A DNA stretch of 64,000 nucleotides, taken from the NCBI RefSeq assembly GCF_039871975.1, contig NZ_JBDPLL010000001.1; one strand, written 5' to 3'. Positions 48,583 to 57,602 of this stretch are shown piece by piece. Numbering within the stretch: position 1 is the first letter of the stretch; every line of letters starts with the position of its first letter. A program made the translations under genes and the position numbers. Below the pieces are notes generated by a model, which had not been told where the DNA came from, ran no database searches, and was given only the letters and a program-made list of their open reading frames with translations. The DNA comes from Trichormus_B sp936914905. GTDB lineage: Bacteria; Cyanobacteriota; Cyanobacteriia; Cyanobacteriales; Nostocaceae.

Positions 48583-48777
48583 ATGAGTAATAGAGCGAAT
48601 ACTTGCCCATGCTGCGGTGGTTCAATCCTGCGTCATGTTCGTCATGGTGAACTATATTGGTTTTGCCTGTCGTGCCGACAAGAAGTACCGCTATTAACCA
48701 TCAGTCGCTTATCGAATAATTTAGAATCCCGTAACACAGGAGTAGTTACTTCATCTGTGGTTACTTCCGTAGATTAA
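48583..48777 (+). CDS. Small zinc-ribbon protein
   Basis: A 64-residue protein with two CxxC knuckles, CPCC near residues 8-11 and CLSC near 28-31, spaced as in a zinc ribbon (MSNRANTCPCCGG, then YWFCLSCRQEVP). A strong AGGAGG at 48569-48574 lies 8 bases before ATG 48583. The C-terminus is Ser/Thr/Val-rich. Function unknown; small zinc ribbons of this sort are conserved in cyanobacteria. The candidate 6S RNA follows 57 bases downstream. Confidence 0.75.
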   Translation: MSNRANTCPCCGGSILRHVRHGELYWFCLSCRQEVPLLTISRLSNNLESRNTGVVTSSVVTSVD

Positions 48778-48833
48778 TATATAACCCAGATAGGTTAGGA
48801 TATAAAGTGCAAACCATCTGGAATATAAGTAGG

Positions 48834-49072
48834 AAGGCACAAAAGAACTGTAGAAACGCAGCGGCTTCTTGGAGAGTAGTATGTAACGAAAAGTAAAATT
48901 GACCAAAACCTCTTCCCTATTGCATGAGTGCCTCTTGCCCTTAGGGTTCTCCAGTCGGACCCTGAGGGAAGGACAAGCGCCTACATGGGGAAAACCAGGC
49001 CACTTACTTTAGCCCGGGAAATCCATCCAGCGTAGTGGCTTCCCAGGACCGCTCTGCTTCACGTCTTGCCTT
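48834..49072 (+). ncRNA. ssrS: Candidate 6S RNA
   Basis: No ORF is here and GC is higher than in the spacers. The region can fold as one long interrupted hairpin: AAGGCA (48834) with TGCCTT (49067), AAAGTAA with TTACTTT, CATG...GC..CTTG with CAAGC...CATG, and an apical stem CCCTTAGGGT / ACCCTGAGGG enclosing TCTCCAGTCGG. A single rod with a central open region is the shape of 6S RNA, the RNA polymerase regulator, and the CTTGCCCTTAGGG / CCCTGAGGGAAG apex is as I remember from cyanobacterial 6S. It could be another structured RNA; RNase P and tmRNA signatures are absent. Confidence 0.55.
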
Positions 49073-49660
49073 GTCATAACGATGATTTTGAACACCCATC
49101 GACTTACAGCAGATAGCAGATCAATGAGGTACAGAATCTAAATTGAAACCTAGAGAGCAAGAGAGTTTTATTCCTGACTCCTGACTCCTGACTCCTGCTC
49201 TATAGGTATTGGCAAAATCCAGATACAAATAGACCTTCAACTCTGTCACCTGTTATGGTGCTGACCGTTCTGAATATCAGCAGAGTGGGACACAACAAAT
49301 GCATATTAGACGTCTTACAAAATTGTTTCTGTAGTTATGATAGAGACTTTTAGATTTGATGTGTTTTTTGGTGTTCTTTGCGCTCGCTAATTCAAATATA
49401 ACCGTGTAACTCTAACTAATTCAAACATAACCGTGTAACTCTAACTTTTAGCTAAAACAAAGATAGCCGACCATTATAACATAATATTAATTCTGCAAGG
49501 GGTCTATTAATTGAAGGCAAGCATCAAACTACAGATGACGCTTGCTCTTTGGTTTCAATAATTAATTGGTTAGTATTTATATTAAAAACTGATAACTGTC
49601 AACTTCATCCGTATCCAGATATGATAAGAAAGTAGATAATACTTAAAGAATATTTATCAA
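49073..49660. other. Intergenic region
   Basis: No gene seen. It has 'CTGACTCCTGACTCCTGACTCC' short repeats near 49175-49197, a 29-bp duplication at 49387-49444 and the promoter region of the transporter at 49661. Confidence 0.4.
49387..49444. repeat. 29-bp tandem duplication
   Basis: CTAATTCAAATATAACCGTG followed by TAACTCTAA recurs directly with one change (AATATA to ACATA-type, T to C). Head to tail, no spacer. Confidence 0.9.
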
Positions 49661-51025
49661 ATGCTGATTCACTCCTCTGGCTTGTCCAAGGTCAAAGACT
49701 CAGTAATCAAAAAAATTCTCTTGGGTAATGAACCTAAGCCAGAATTAATGGCGATTCTTGTAGTCTACTTTGTCCAAGGCATATTAGGGTTGGCGCGTCT
49801 AGCCATCAGTTTCTTCCTCAAAGATGAATTGCATCTGAGTCCAGTTGAGGTATCAGTATTATTGGGCATAGTTGCGCTACCGTGGATGATTAAGCCATTA
49901 TTTGGCTTTGTTTCTGATGGATTGCCAATCTTCGGCTACCGTCGCCGTCCCTATCTAGTATTATCTGGAATACTGGGGGCTGCTGCTTGGGTGACTTTGT
50001 CTACTTTAGCTTATAGTACCTGGGTTGCAACAATTGCGATCGCACTATCTTCCCTCTCTGTCGCTTTTAGTGATGTAATAGTTGACTCCCTAGTTGTAGA
50101 ACGTGCCAGATTAGAATCCCAAGCACAAGTAGGTTCTCTCCAATCCCTTTGTTGGGGTACTACCGCCCTTGGTGGTTTAATTACAGCCTATTTTAGCGGT
50201 TTACTTTTAGAATATTTCAGCACTCGCACAGTATTTTTGGTGACTGCAATATTTCCGTTAATTATCTCACTAGTAGCTTGGTTCATTAATGAAACACCAG
50301 TTAACAAAGATATCCAACAACAGCCTGATCAAACTCATCCCCTCACCATCAAAACTCAAATAAAACAATTAGGCCAAGCCTTCACCCAAAAAGCAATTTG
50401 GATACCCACAGCATTTATATTTATCTGGCAATCTACCCCTAGTGGAGAAGCAGCTTTTTTCTACTTCTTCACCAACGAACTGCACTTTGCACCAGAATTC
50501 TTAGGCAGAGTACATTTAGTCACAAACTTAGCCTCATTAATTGGTATTTGGATCTTCCAACGCTATTTTAAAAGTGTTTCTTTTCGCATCATTTGTGGTT
50601 GGAGTATCGTCATTTCCGCAGCATTGAGAATGACAATGTTACTGTTAGTCACACATACCAATAGAGCATTAGGAATAGACGACCACTGGTTTAGTTTAGG
50701 TGATAGCTTAATTCTTGCCATCATGGGACAAATCGCATTTATGCCCATCATGGTCTTAGCAGCAAGAATTTGTCCCTTGGGAATAGAAGCAACATTATTT
50801 GCACTCTTAATGTCAATATTTAATTTAGGAGGAGCTATTTCCAAGGAAATTGGAGCGATAATTATGCACTGGTTAGGAATTACAGATACTAACTTTGATA
50901 CCCTATGGATATTAGTGATAATAACTAATGTACTTGCCCTTTTACCGTTACTATTTCTCAACTTTTTGTCAGATACAGAAGAAACCGACATCAAAATATT
51001 TCCTGCTAATTCAGTTAATAGTTAA
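49661..51025 (+). CDS. Folate-biopterin transporter family protein
   Basis: A 454-residue polytopic membrane protein with 12 hydrophobic segments, of the FBT (BT1) family, MFS-related. Landmarks are YFVQGILGLARLAISFFLKD, LPWMIKPLFGFVSDGLPIFG with the family's KP.FG..SD motif, YRRRPYL, and FSDVIVDSLVVERAR. Cyanobacterial slr0642 and its plant homologue carry folates; transport of folate across the plasma membrane is the likely role. Start at ATG 49661. Intact. Confidence 0.85.
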   Translation: MLIHSSGLSKVKDSVIKKILLGNEPKPELMAILVVYFVQGILGLARLAISFFLKDELHLSPVEVSVLLGIVALPWMIKPLFGFVSDGLPIFGYRRRPYLVLSGILGAAAWVTLSTLAYSTWVATIAIALSSLSVAFSDVIVDSLVVERARLESQAQVGSLQSLCWGTTALGGLITAYFSGLLLEYFSTRTVFLVTAIFPLIISLVAWFINETPVNKDIQQQPDQTHPLTIKTQIKQLGQAFTQKAIWIPTAFIFIWQSTPSGEAAFFYFFTNELHFAPEFLGRVHLVTNLASLIGIWIFQRYFKSVSFRIICGWSIVISAALRMTMLLLVTHTNRALGIDDHWFSLGDSLILAIMGQIAFMPIMVLAARICPLGIEATLFALLMSIFNLGGAISKEIGAIIMHWLGITDTNFDTLWILVIITNVLALLPLLFLNFLSDTEETDIKIFPANSVNS

Positions 51026-51099
51026 TAATTAATTGCCCGCAAAAACCTAACCTAATTTTCGATTTTAACACCTAACAAAGCAAAATCATCCGTACTTCC

Positions 51100-51943
51100 A
51101 TGCAACCAGGGAAATTATCAGGAAACAAAAGCATAAAGTTCTTGGTTTTTGCTTAATTCATGATTTTGTAAGTACTGAAAATTACTGTGTTTTCTTCCAA
51201 AACCCTGTTAATTTTAATCCCATACTTTTTACTTTAGTAATAGCCAGCGCGGGACAATGTATTAAATTCAGGAAAAATCAACCTACAAAAATCATAGTTA
51301 TTCCTCGCAGACCAGAAACGGAACCTCAAGGAGTTAAAGTTTTAGAAACCACAGCAGGATTTATTTTTCATAATCTCAATGCTTTTGAAATCGGGAACGA
51401 AATTGTAATTGGTTCTATTTGCTATGAATCATTAACAGATTTGGGAGCAAATAGTGATTATCGACAATCCAATTTCGAAGCTAATGCACCAGGACAACTG
51501 TGGCGTTTTAATATTGATTTACAAAAGAAGTCAAGTGCAAAGCAAGTTATATAGATAATCAGGCTTCTGAGTTTCCCATTATTCACCCGAATCATGTGGG
51601 CAGACCCTACCGTTGTTTATATACTGCTTCTGGTCACCAATCAATAGGAAATGCGCCTTTACAAGCAATTTTAAAACTTGATTTAGAGTCTGGATAACAG
51701 GAAATATGGAGTGGTACACCACGCGGTTTTACAGGTAAACCTATTTTTATTCCTCGTCCAAACTCTCAATCAGAACATGATGGTTGGGTAATAGCTTTAG
51801 TTTATGATGCAGAACATCATTGTTCAGATCTAATCATTTTAGATGCTCAAGGTTGTCAAAAAGGTGCAGTTGCAAAAATATATCTGAAACATCACATTCC
51901 GTATGGTTTATACGGGAATTTTACCCCAGACATATTCATTTAA
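51100..51943 (+). pseudogene. Carotenoid cleavage oxygenase, truncated and broken
   Basis: Pieces read LIHDFVSTENYCVFFQNPVN, FKVLETTAGFIFH-type text (VKVLETTAGFIFHNLNAFEI), IGSICYESLTDLGANSDYRQ, then across a frame change GRPYRCLYTASGHQ and, after a TAA at about 51697, EIWSGTPRGFTGKPIFIPRP and LKHHIPYGLYGNFTPDIF. HDF, FHxxNAFE and LKHHIPYGLHG carry three of the four iron-binding His positions of RPE65-like carotenoid oxygenases. The first 200 residues are missing and several lesions are present. The family cleaves carotenoids or apocarotenals. Confidence 0.8.
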
Positions 51944-51992
51944 TCAATTCATTTAATTAACTTAAGGTAACCCAACAAACTCCTAAATAAGA

Positions 51993-52019
51993 TCCCCTAC
52001 TTCTCCAAGAAGTAGGGGA
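51993..52019. terminator. Hairpin, terminator-like
   Basis: TCCCCTACTTCT (51993-52004) pairs with AGAAGTAGGGGA (52008-52019) around a 3-base loop. No T-run is attached. A degenerate relative (GATCCCCTAATTCTTTAAGG) is at 11298-11317, so it belongs to a dispersed palindrome family. Confidence 0.55.
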
Positions 52020-52029
52020 TTCGATCCGG

Positions 52030-52053
52030 AAGCATCCCAAATGTGTAAGTTTA
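52030..52053. repeat. Partial left end of MITE B
   Basis: AGCATCCCAAATGTGTAAGT followed by TTA matches MITE B from 42582. The right half of the element is absent. It directly abuts the small gene that follows and may have removed its start. Confidence 0.75.
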
Positions 52054-52092
52054 AGTAAGTCGAATGCTACTCCCACGACTGCTAAACCAGCT

Positions 52093-52251
52093 ATGCAAAT
52101 AGCACAAGTTCAACCTGATAAAAATCAGCCCAATGAACTAGAATTTATGGAAGGAGAAAGTGATGAAGCAATCAAGTTGTTTGGCTGTGATTGTCTAGTT
52201 TGCCTTAATGCTGTACGTCAGTTGCATGGTATGGCACCCTTGCCTGTATAG
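52093..52251 (+). CDS. Small Cys-motif protein, start possibly lost
   Basis: From ATG 52093 the product is MQIAQVQPDKNQPNELEFME then GESDEAIKLFGCDCLVCLNA and VRQLHGMAPLPV (52 residues) with a CDCLVC motif suited to metal binding. The frame extends upstream as SKSNATPTTAKPAMQIA without a start codon before the MITE B fragment. The text SNATPTT preceded by AAG suggests that the native start (ATG TCG AAT) was changed or cut by the element. Either an internal ATG is used or the gene is dead. Family not recognised. Confidence 0.45.
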   Translation: MQIAQVQPDKNQPNELEFMEGESDEAIKLFGCDCLVCLNAVRQLHGMAPLPV

Positions 52252-52330
52252 AATCAGAAAAGTATCTATACGGTATAAGGGGTAATTTTTGTTACTTTAA
52301 AAAAAGATTTCTGTGTTTCTCTACAGACAC

Positions 52331-52358
52331 AAAAAACCAGAGAACTTGCTCTCTGGTT
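52331..52358 (-). terminator. Rho-independent terminator of psaK
   Basis: On the minus strand AACCAGAGA, a 6-base loop, TCTCTGGTT, then a run of T (complement of 52331-52336). It lies 57 bases after the psaK stop. Confidence 0.8.
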
Positions 52359-52415
52359 CTTAAGTTGAAAAGTGAATAATAAGCAATTTAATACAGGCGG
52401 GTTTGAGGCTAAGGC

Positions 52416-52676
52416 TTAGATTCTACCTATGTTGTGCAGTCCTAATATGATACCAGCGCCTAAAATATGACCGAAGGCTGTAGTTGCTAGTACAGCAGGT
52501 AAACCAAAACCACCAAAGAAATTAGCTGCGGGTACTGCTGGTTCTGATCTGGGATACTTGATTGTAAATTTGCCGAAAGTGATCGCTAGAATGTTGGCAA
52601 TAATCATGATACTGCCAACAGTAGGACTCCATTCTAGGGGTGTAGGTACAGTAGCAAGTAAAGTTGAGGTCAACAC
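52416..52676 (-). CDS. psaK: Photosystem I subunit PsaK
   Basis: Small two-helix membrane protein at the periphery of photosystem I. Text TPLEWSPTVGSIMIIANILA, then FFGGFGLPAVLATTAFGHIL and LGLHNIGRI at the end, is typical PsaK. The open frame runs back to ATG 52805, but the extra 43 residues are unlike PsaK; I choose GTG 52676, which gives 86 residues, the usual length, and has AGGAG 9 bases upstream. Monocistronic, with its own terminator. Intact. Confidence 0.92.
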   Translation of the reverse strand: MLTSTLLATVPTPLEWSPTVGSIMIIANILAITFGKFTIKYPRSEPAVPAANFFGGFGLPAVLATTAFGHILGAGIILGLHNIGRI

Positions 52677-52900
52677 CGGATTTGCTCCTGAGATTATTGA
52701 ATCACTGACAATATAATCTTCAGAATTACTCAGAAAATTCAAGAACAATTCCAAATTTGCAGCAATATTTAACAGTTGTTGCCAATCCTTAACATAAACA
52801 GTCACTATACTGAGAATTTAAGCTGTCTACTCACCTGAACAGCGATCGCTCTCCAGATAATTTAAACTCAAGGTGAGACTGATTATTTTCTGAATTAACT

Positions 52901-53335
52901 ATGTCCTTAAGTCTTGACTCCTTACCACCTGCTTTAGCTAAGATTGTTCAACGCTTCCAACGTGCTTCTGACCCAAAGCGGCGTTATGAGCAGTTAATTT
53001 GGTATGCTCAAAAACTGCCAGAATTTCCCGAAGCTGATAAAATTCCCGAAAACAAAGTTCCTGGTTGCATTTCTCAGGTATACGTAACAGCATCACTGCA
53101 TGATGGGAAAGTGGTTTTTCAAGGAGATTCGGATTCTCAGCTAACTAAGGGATTAGTCGCATTATTGATAGCAGGACTAAATGGACTAGCACCAACAGAA
53201 ATAGTGCAACTGACTCCTGATTTTATTCAAGCTACAGGTTTAAATGTTAGTTTAACTCCTTCCCGCGCCAATGGTTTTTACAACATCTTCAAAACCATGC
53301 AGAAAAAAGCTTTGGAATGTAAATTAGAAGGTTAG
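52901..53335 (+). CDS. sufE: SufE-like sulfur acceptor
   Basis: A 144-residue SufE family protein that takes sulfane sulfur from SufS and passes it on for Fe-S cluster assembly. The acceptor loop is KVPGCISQVY with Cys56; the C-terminal region has LIAGLNGLAPTEIVQLTPDF and SRANGFYNIFKTMQKKA. Length is as expected. Start at ATG 52901. Divergent from psaK. Intact. Confidence 0.93.
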   Translation: MSLSLDSLPPALAKIVQRFQRASDPKRRYEQLIWYAQKLPEFPEADKIPENKVPGCISQVYVTASLHDGKVVFQGDSDSQLTKGLVALLIAGLNGLAPTEIVQLTPDFIQATGLNVSLTPSRANGFYNIFKTMQKKALECKLEG

Positions 53336-53447
53336 GGACTGGGGACACACTTCGACCCTTAGACAAGTTCAGGGCATCGCTGGGTACTTATTCAGATGAG
53401 ATTGACACTCTCCTACCTGTTACCCATTTCCTATTCCTTATTTCCCA

Positions 53448-54050
53448 CTAACTAATACCTAAAGCCCTGCGAGTAGAAGGACCAACTATACCATCTACAA
53501 GCAAACCATTTCTTCTTTGAAAATTGCGCACTTGGTAAGCAGTATTCCGTCCATAAACACCATCTACTCTTATACCTAAAGCTCGTTGTACCACCCTCAC
53601 ATGCTCACCTCTAGCACCCTGTCTCAGGAAAACTCGACCACCAATACCAAGGCCAGGACGACTATCTAAAGTTCCAGGATTCATACCAATCCATTTTTCG
53701 GCAACATAATATCCTTGGTAACGTCCAGAACTAATTTTAGCAAAACCATTACTCACATTTCCAGTATCTCCAATGTTTGTTCCATTAGATACACAAGCTA
53801 CAGATGAGTTACCACTGCTAGGACCCCTGCGGATATATAAACAATTACCATTAGTTCTCACATAATCTGCTGAAGCTTCCTGAACTTCGGAAACAGAAGC
53901 AACTAAAACAGTAATACCAGCTAAACCTAACCACGCAGAAGACTTCAGTAATTTTTTCCAATTAAATTGGAACTTCGGAAGATTTAAATCCACATTAACG
54001 GGAGTCTCTTCATTCGCCATGTACATATAAGAATAAGCCATATATTCCAT
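53448..54050 (-). CDS. Exported SH3/peptidoglycan-binding protein
   Basis: A 200-residue protein. After a hydrophilic start and Trp-rich stretch, a hydrophobic segment near residues 38-55 (AWLGLAGITVLVASVSEV) could be a signal peptide. An SH3-like segment with NGNCLYIRRGPSSGNSSVAC follows, and the C-terminus is a PG_binding_1 domain: GARGEHVRVVQRALGIRVDG, then YGRNTAYQVRNFQRRNGLLV. It should bind the cell wall. AAAGGAG lies upstream of ATG 54050. No catalytic domain. It precedes a broken M23 peptidase gene but faces the same way. Confidence 0.8.
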   Translation of the reverse strand: MEYMAYSYMYMANEETPVNVDLNLPKFQFNWKKLLKSSAWLGLAGITVLVASVSEVQEASADYVRTNGNCLYIRRGPSSGNSSVACVSNGTNIGDTGNVSNGFAKISSGRYQGYYVAEKWIGMNPGTLDSRPGLGIGGRVFLRQGARGEHVRVVQRALGIRVDGVYGRNTAYQVRNFQRRNGLLVDGIVGPSTRRALGIS

Positions 54051-54203
54051 GATTTTTTGCTCCTTTATGTAAATACTAGGGATCTTACAAACAGTGACTG
54101 TGATTCTTTATAGATTGAATCTAGATATATTTTATACTCTTTAATTTATTTTATACTCTTTAATTTGCAGAATTTTTGACACCATATTACACCCTGTAAA
54201 CTG

Positions 54204-54999
54204 TCACATTACGGTACTTGTATCGCAATCATCAATTACTGAACTAAAAAGTAATTGATGATTGCCAGCATTATAGGAAGTATTAAAACTATCAGCACGA
54301 ATATGACTACCATTTCGCCACACTTCCACCTTTTCTGGAGTAACTAAGTATGAATAAGTACTATTCATTAACAGTCTCACCTCTAATAACTGTAATTCCA
54401 GCACATTCAGCATCAGCTTGGATAGGTGCAATATTGACAGGAATTGGTTGTGAAGGTGAAACTGCTTGTTCCAATGGTAGTTTGGCAGTGGTTGAAGAGG
54501 ATAAAATGGGCATAGGATCAATAACTAACCGACGATCTCGATAAAATTCAAAATGTAAATGAGGGGCTGTACTATTACCGGTAGATCCCATTTCTGCAAT
54601 AATTTGCCCTTGATTAACCTGTTGACCTTTGCTGACTAATAAATGATTATTGTGACCATAGACTGTGACACTACCATCAGTATGCTGAATTTCGGTAAAA
54701 TTGCCTAATCCCCAATCATCCCAACCGGCTTTAACAACTGTACCTGATGCAGCTGCAAAAATAGGAGTGCCAATAGCACCCGCTATATCAATTCCTTCAT
54801 GTTGATATTTACGAAAACCTTGAGAAATGATCCCATGAGTTGGCCAGATTAAATGACTACTAGATAAAGGAGTTTGCTTAACTAGGGAAGCTTTCGTTGT
54901 TTGAGGTAATGCAGATATAGTCGTAGTTACAACAGATGTTAAAGATATCAACCCAATCAAAGTAGAACTACATAACCGAGAAATAGTATTTTTTTTCAT
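54204..54999 (-). pseudogene. M23 peptidase with C-terminal frameshift
   Basis: From ATG 54999, a signal peptide (STLIGLISLTSVVTTTISAL) is followed by an M23 (LytM) domain, HLIWPTHGIISQGF, HEGIDIAGAIGTPIFAAASG and GSTGNSTAPHLHFEF, with the zinc ligands His-Asp and HLH all in place. The frame ends after RGETVNE at 54361, but the second frame continues with STYSYLVTPEKVEVWRNGSH and SSVIDDCDTSTVM to 54204, the tail found in homologues, so one base was lost or gained near 54365. The catalytic domain might still be made. Cell-wall hydrolase or, with other changes, inactive factor. Confidence 0.75.
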
Positions 55000-55077
55000 A
55001 AAAAACTCTTGAGTTATTTATTTGCTGTTTCAACATCTCTCGGCTAAGATCAGGAAAATTGCTACCGTTAAAGTAGG

Positions 55078-55104
55078 TGACAGGTGACAGGTGACAGGGT
55101 TAAA
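55078..55104. repeat. GTGACAG tandem repeats
   Basis: GTGACAGGTGACAGGTGACA plus GGG, three heptamer copies in the spacer before the Uma2 pseudogene. Typical short tandem repeat of the group. Confidence 0.8.
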
Positions 55105-55174
55105 AGGAGTATGATTTCAGCATGAATCAAATAGCATTCCCATCTAATAGACATAGATATTGCTAGCATCAATC

Positions 55175-55897
55175 ATGCTAAAGTACAACCCATTGCACTG
55201 TTTACCATCCTCAGAAGAATTACCCGAATCTGGCAACACACCAGTGGATAACGAACTACAAGATTTAATACCCGGCTTATTAAAAGCCATACTCCTGTTG
55301 ATTTGGTCTCAAAGATGGCATTGGTTTTTCGGTGTAGATATGGGAATCTATCATGACTCAAATAAACCTGCAATTGTTCCAGATGGTTTTTTAAGTATTG
55401 GGTTACATAGATTTATTGATGAGGGTTTACGTCCTAGTTATGTGCTATGGGAAGAAAATAAATTACCGATTTTGGTATTAGAAGTTTTTTCCCAACCCTA
55501 TCCGGTAGAATACAGCACTAGAAAAGATTTATATGCCCATGATTTAGGGATTTTATATTATGTTGTTTATGCTCCCCAAAGAAAGAGACAAGAACTTTTG
55601 GAAGTTTATAAATTAGTAAATGGTGAATATGTACTAATTTCAGGAAATCCTGTTTGGCTACCAGAAATAGGTTTAGGAATCGGCAGAGAAATAGGAACTT
55701 ATCAAGGTATAACTAGGGAACGGTTGTCTTGGTTTGATGAAGAAGGAAAAAGATTTTTCAGGCCACAAGAACGGATTCAAGAATCTGAATAAAAGCGTTT
55801 AGAATCTGAAAAGAAACCTTTAAAAGCTGAAGAAGAGAACCACAAATTAGCATAAATTTTAAAGAAATTAGGTGTTGAACCTGAAAATTTAAGTTAG
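55175..55897 (+). pseudogene. Uma2 (DUF820) nuclease-like protein, premature stops
   Basis: From ATG 55175, 205 codons give a PD-(D/E)xK-like Uma2 domain (VDMGIYHDSNKPAIVPDGFL and LPILVLEVFSQPYPVEYSTR with K in TRKDLYAHDLGILYYVVYAP). TAA at 55790-55792 stops it inside a Glu/Lys-rich coiled coil; the same frame continues KRLESEKKPLKAEEENHKLA, TAA, ILKKLGVEPENLS to TAG 55895-55897. The lost tail is the usual coiled-coil end of cyanobacterial Uma2 proteins, so the core could still fold. Uma2 function is not known. Confidence 0.75.
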
Positions 55898-55986
55898 TGT
55901 ATTGAATTGCAGAGACGTTTGAACTAACGTCTCTACGTGATCAATTAGGATTTATCATTAGCTTCGGTTAAAATTAACTTTGGTTC

Positions 55987-57408
55987 TTATGTTAAAATTG
56001 ACTTTGGTTCTGATGTTAGTTCTTCTTCTCGTGGTGGTAAACCGTACATTGATCTATAGAGATTATCGTATTGTTGAGCAGAACGATACCAACTGAAGTC
56101 TTGATTCATACCTCGTTTTTGAAGTTCTTGCCATTGCGGTTTGAAACGGAAGCCTTCCCAAGCACGAATCATGCAGGTCAATAGGTCTAGAGGTTCGTAG
56201 CGATCAAAGCAATAACCAGTACCTGCTTCATTTTCAGGATCATAATGTAATACTGTATCAACTAATCCACCTGTACGACGGACAATAGGAACAGAACCGT
56301 AACGCAAGGCCATCATTTGGCTGATACCGCAGGGTTCAAAACGACTGGGCATTAGGAAGGCATCAGTACCGGCATAGATGCGACGAGAAAGGGCATCGTT
56401 ATACAGTAAATAAGTTGCCATGCGTCCGGGGTAGCGAGATGCTAGTTGCCACATTTGGGTTTCATAATAGCGATCGCCTGTTCCTAATAAGACAAACTGA
56501 GCATCTGTATAGGCCATGAAGCGGTCGAGAATTTGTAAAACTAGATCCAGACCCTTTTGTTCCACTAACCTTGTCACCATGCCGATTAAAAAGGCTTTGG
56601 AATTAACTTCTAATCCTACTTCGTGTTGCAAGGCGATTTTATTAACTTTGCGTTGGTCTAATGTCTCAGTGGTGAAGGTTTGGGCGATGTATTTATCATT
56701 GGCAGGATTATATATTTCCGTATCTATACCATTGATAATTCCTGATAATTTCCCACTAATAAAAGATAGCAACCCTTCAATTTGTTCACCATAAGCAGGG
56801 GTTTTGATTTGTTCTGCATAGGTTGGAGAAACTGTATTTACCTTGTTGGCAAACTGCACTGCTGCGGCCATGGTGTTATGTCCTTGCATATACCAGGGAC
56901 ACCAAGTAATTTTCTCCAAGTACCAGCGCCACGGGCCTTGATAAGCCAGGTTATGAATGGTAAATACGGTGGTAATATCTGGGGATTGGTTCAACCAAAC
57001 AGGTAACATTCCTGTGTGCCAATCGTGACAATGAACAATTTCTGGTTTCCAGAAATTCCAACAAAATTCTGCTGCACCATTGGAGAACAAGGTAAACCGC
57101 CAATCTTCATCCTCTCCAGCATAAATACGGCGGGGATTAAAAGAGCAATGTCTAAATAAATAGAGAGGAACATCAGTGCAAGGAAGAACGCTTTCATAAA
57201 TGAAAAAGTCCTGGAACATGGTATATCCCTTCCAGATGGGTTCTGAGGGAATCTGCATTTTATCTGGGAGAAAGCCATAATAAGGCAGAAATATCCGTAC
57301 ATCATGCCCCATTTGTCTTAAGACTTTAGGTAATGCACCCACAACATCACCCATTCCACCTACTTTGGCAACGGGAGCAGCTTCCGCTGCAACAAATAGA
57401 ATTCGCAT
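55987..57408 (-). CDS. glgA2: Glycogen synthase, GlgA2 type
   Basis: A 473-residue GT5 glycogen synthase with KVGGMGDVVGALPKVLRQ at the N-terminus, the catalytic-site HCHDWHTGMLP, GTGDRYYETQMWQLASRYPG, MPSRFEPCGISQMMALRYG and RRTGGLVDT. It matches the second cyanobacterial isoform (about 475 residues) and differs strongly from the one at 41043. ATG 57408 is used; its upstream region is cut by the assembly gap beginning 12 bases away. A small direct repeat (TTAAAATT-ACTTTGGTTC-type) is at the 3' end (55968-56012). Confidence 0.93.
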   Translation of the reverse strand: MRILFVAAEAAPVAKVGGMGDVVGALPKVLRQMGHDVRIFLPYYGFLPDKMQIPSEPIWKGYTMFQDFFIYESVLPCTDVPLYLFRHCSFNPRRIYAGEDEDWRFTLFSNGAAEFCWNFWKPEIVHCHDWHTGMLPVWLNQSPDITTVFTIHNLAYQGPWRWYLEKITWCPWYMQGHNTMAAAVQFANKVNTVSPTYAEQIKTPAYGEQIEGLLSFISGKLSGIINGIDTEIYNPANDKYIAQTFTTETLDQRKVNKIALQHEVGLEVNSKAFLIGMVTRLVEQKGLDLVLQILDRFMAYTDAQFVLLGTGDRYYETQMWQLASRYPGRMATYLLYNDALSRRIYAGTDAFLMPSRFEPCGISQMMALRYGSVPIVRRTGGLVDTVLHYDPENEAGTGYCFDRYEPLDLLTCMIRAWEGFRFKPQWQELQKRGMNQDFSWYRSAQQYDNLYRSMYGLPPREEELTSEPKSILT

Positions 57409-57419
57409 GGTATTTATTT

Positions 57420-57519
57420 NNNNNNNNNNNNNNNNNNNNNNNNNNNNNNNNNNNNNNNNNNNNNNNNNNNNNNNNNNNNNNNNNNNNNNNNNNNNNNNNN
57501 NNNNNNNNNNNNNNNNNNN
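57420..57519. other. Assembly gap (100 N)
   Basis: Exactly 100 N, the conventional size for a gap of unknown length. The right flank begins ATTGGTGATTGGTGATTAGG, a short tandem repeat that may have stopped assembly. It lies between glgA2 and hemC. Confidence 0.98.
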
Positions 57520-57602
57520 ATTGGTGATTGGTGATTAGGAAAATCACTTCCCCATCATCCTCATCTCCCCCCATCACCCCCAGTCCCCAGTCCCCAATAA
57601 CT

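Noticed and set aside
48834..49072. RNase P RNA or tmRNA instead of 6S RNA
   Set aside because: The conserved cores of RnpB and the tRNA-like ends and tag ORF of tmRNA are not visible; the region is too short for cyanobacterial RnpB.
49170..49200. CRISPR-like array of CTGACTC units
   Set aside because: Units are 7-10 bp without spacers; these are short tandem repeats typical of the group. No cas gene is near.
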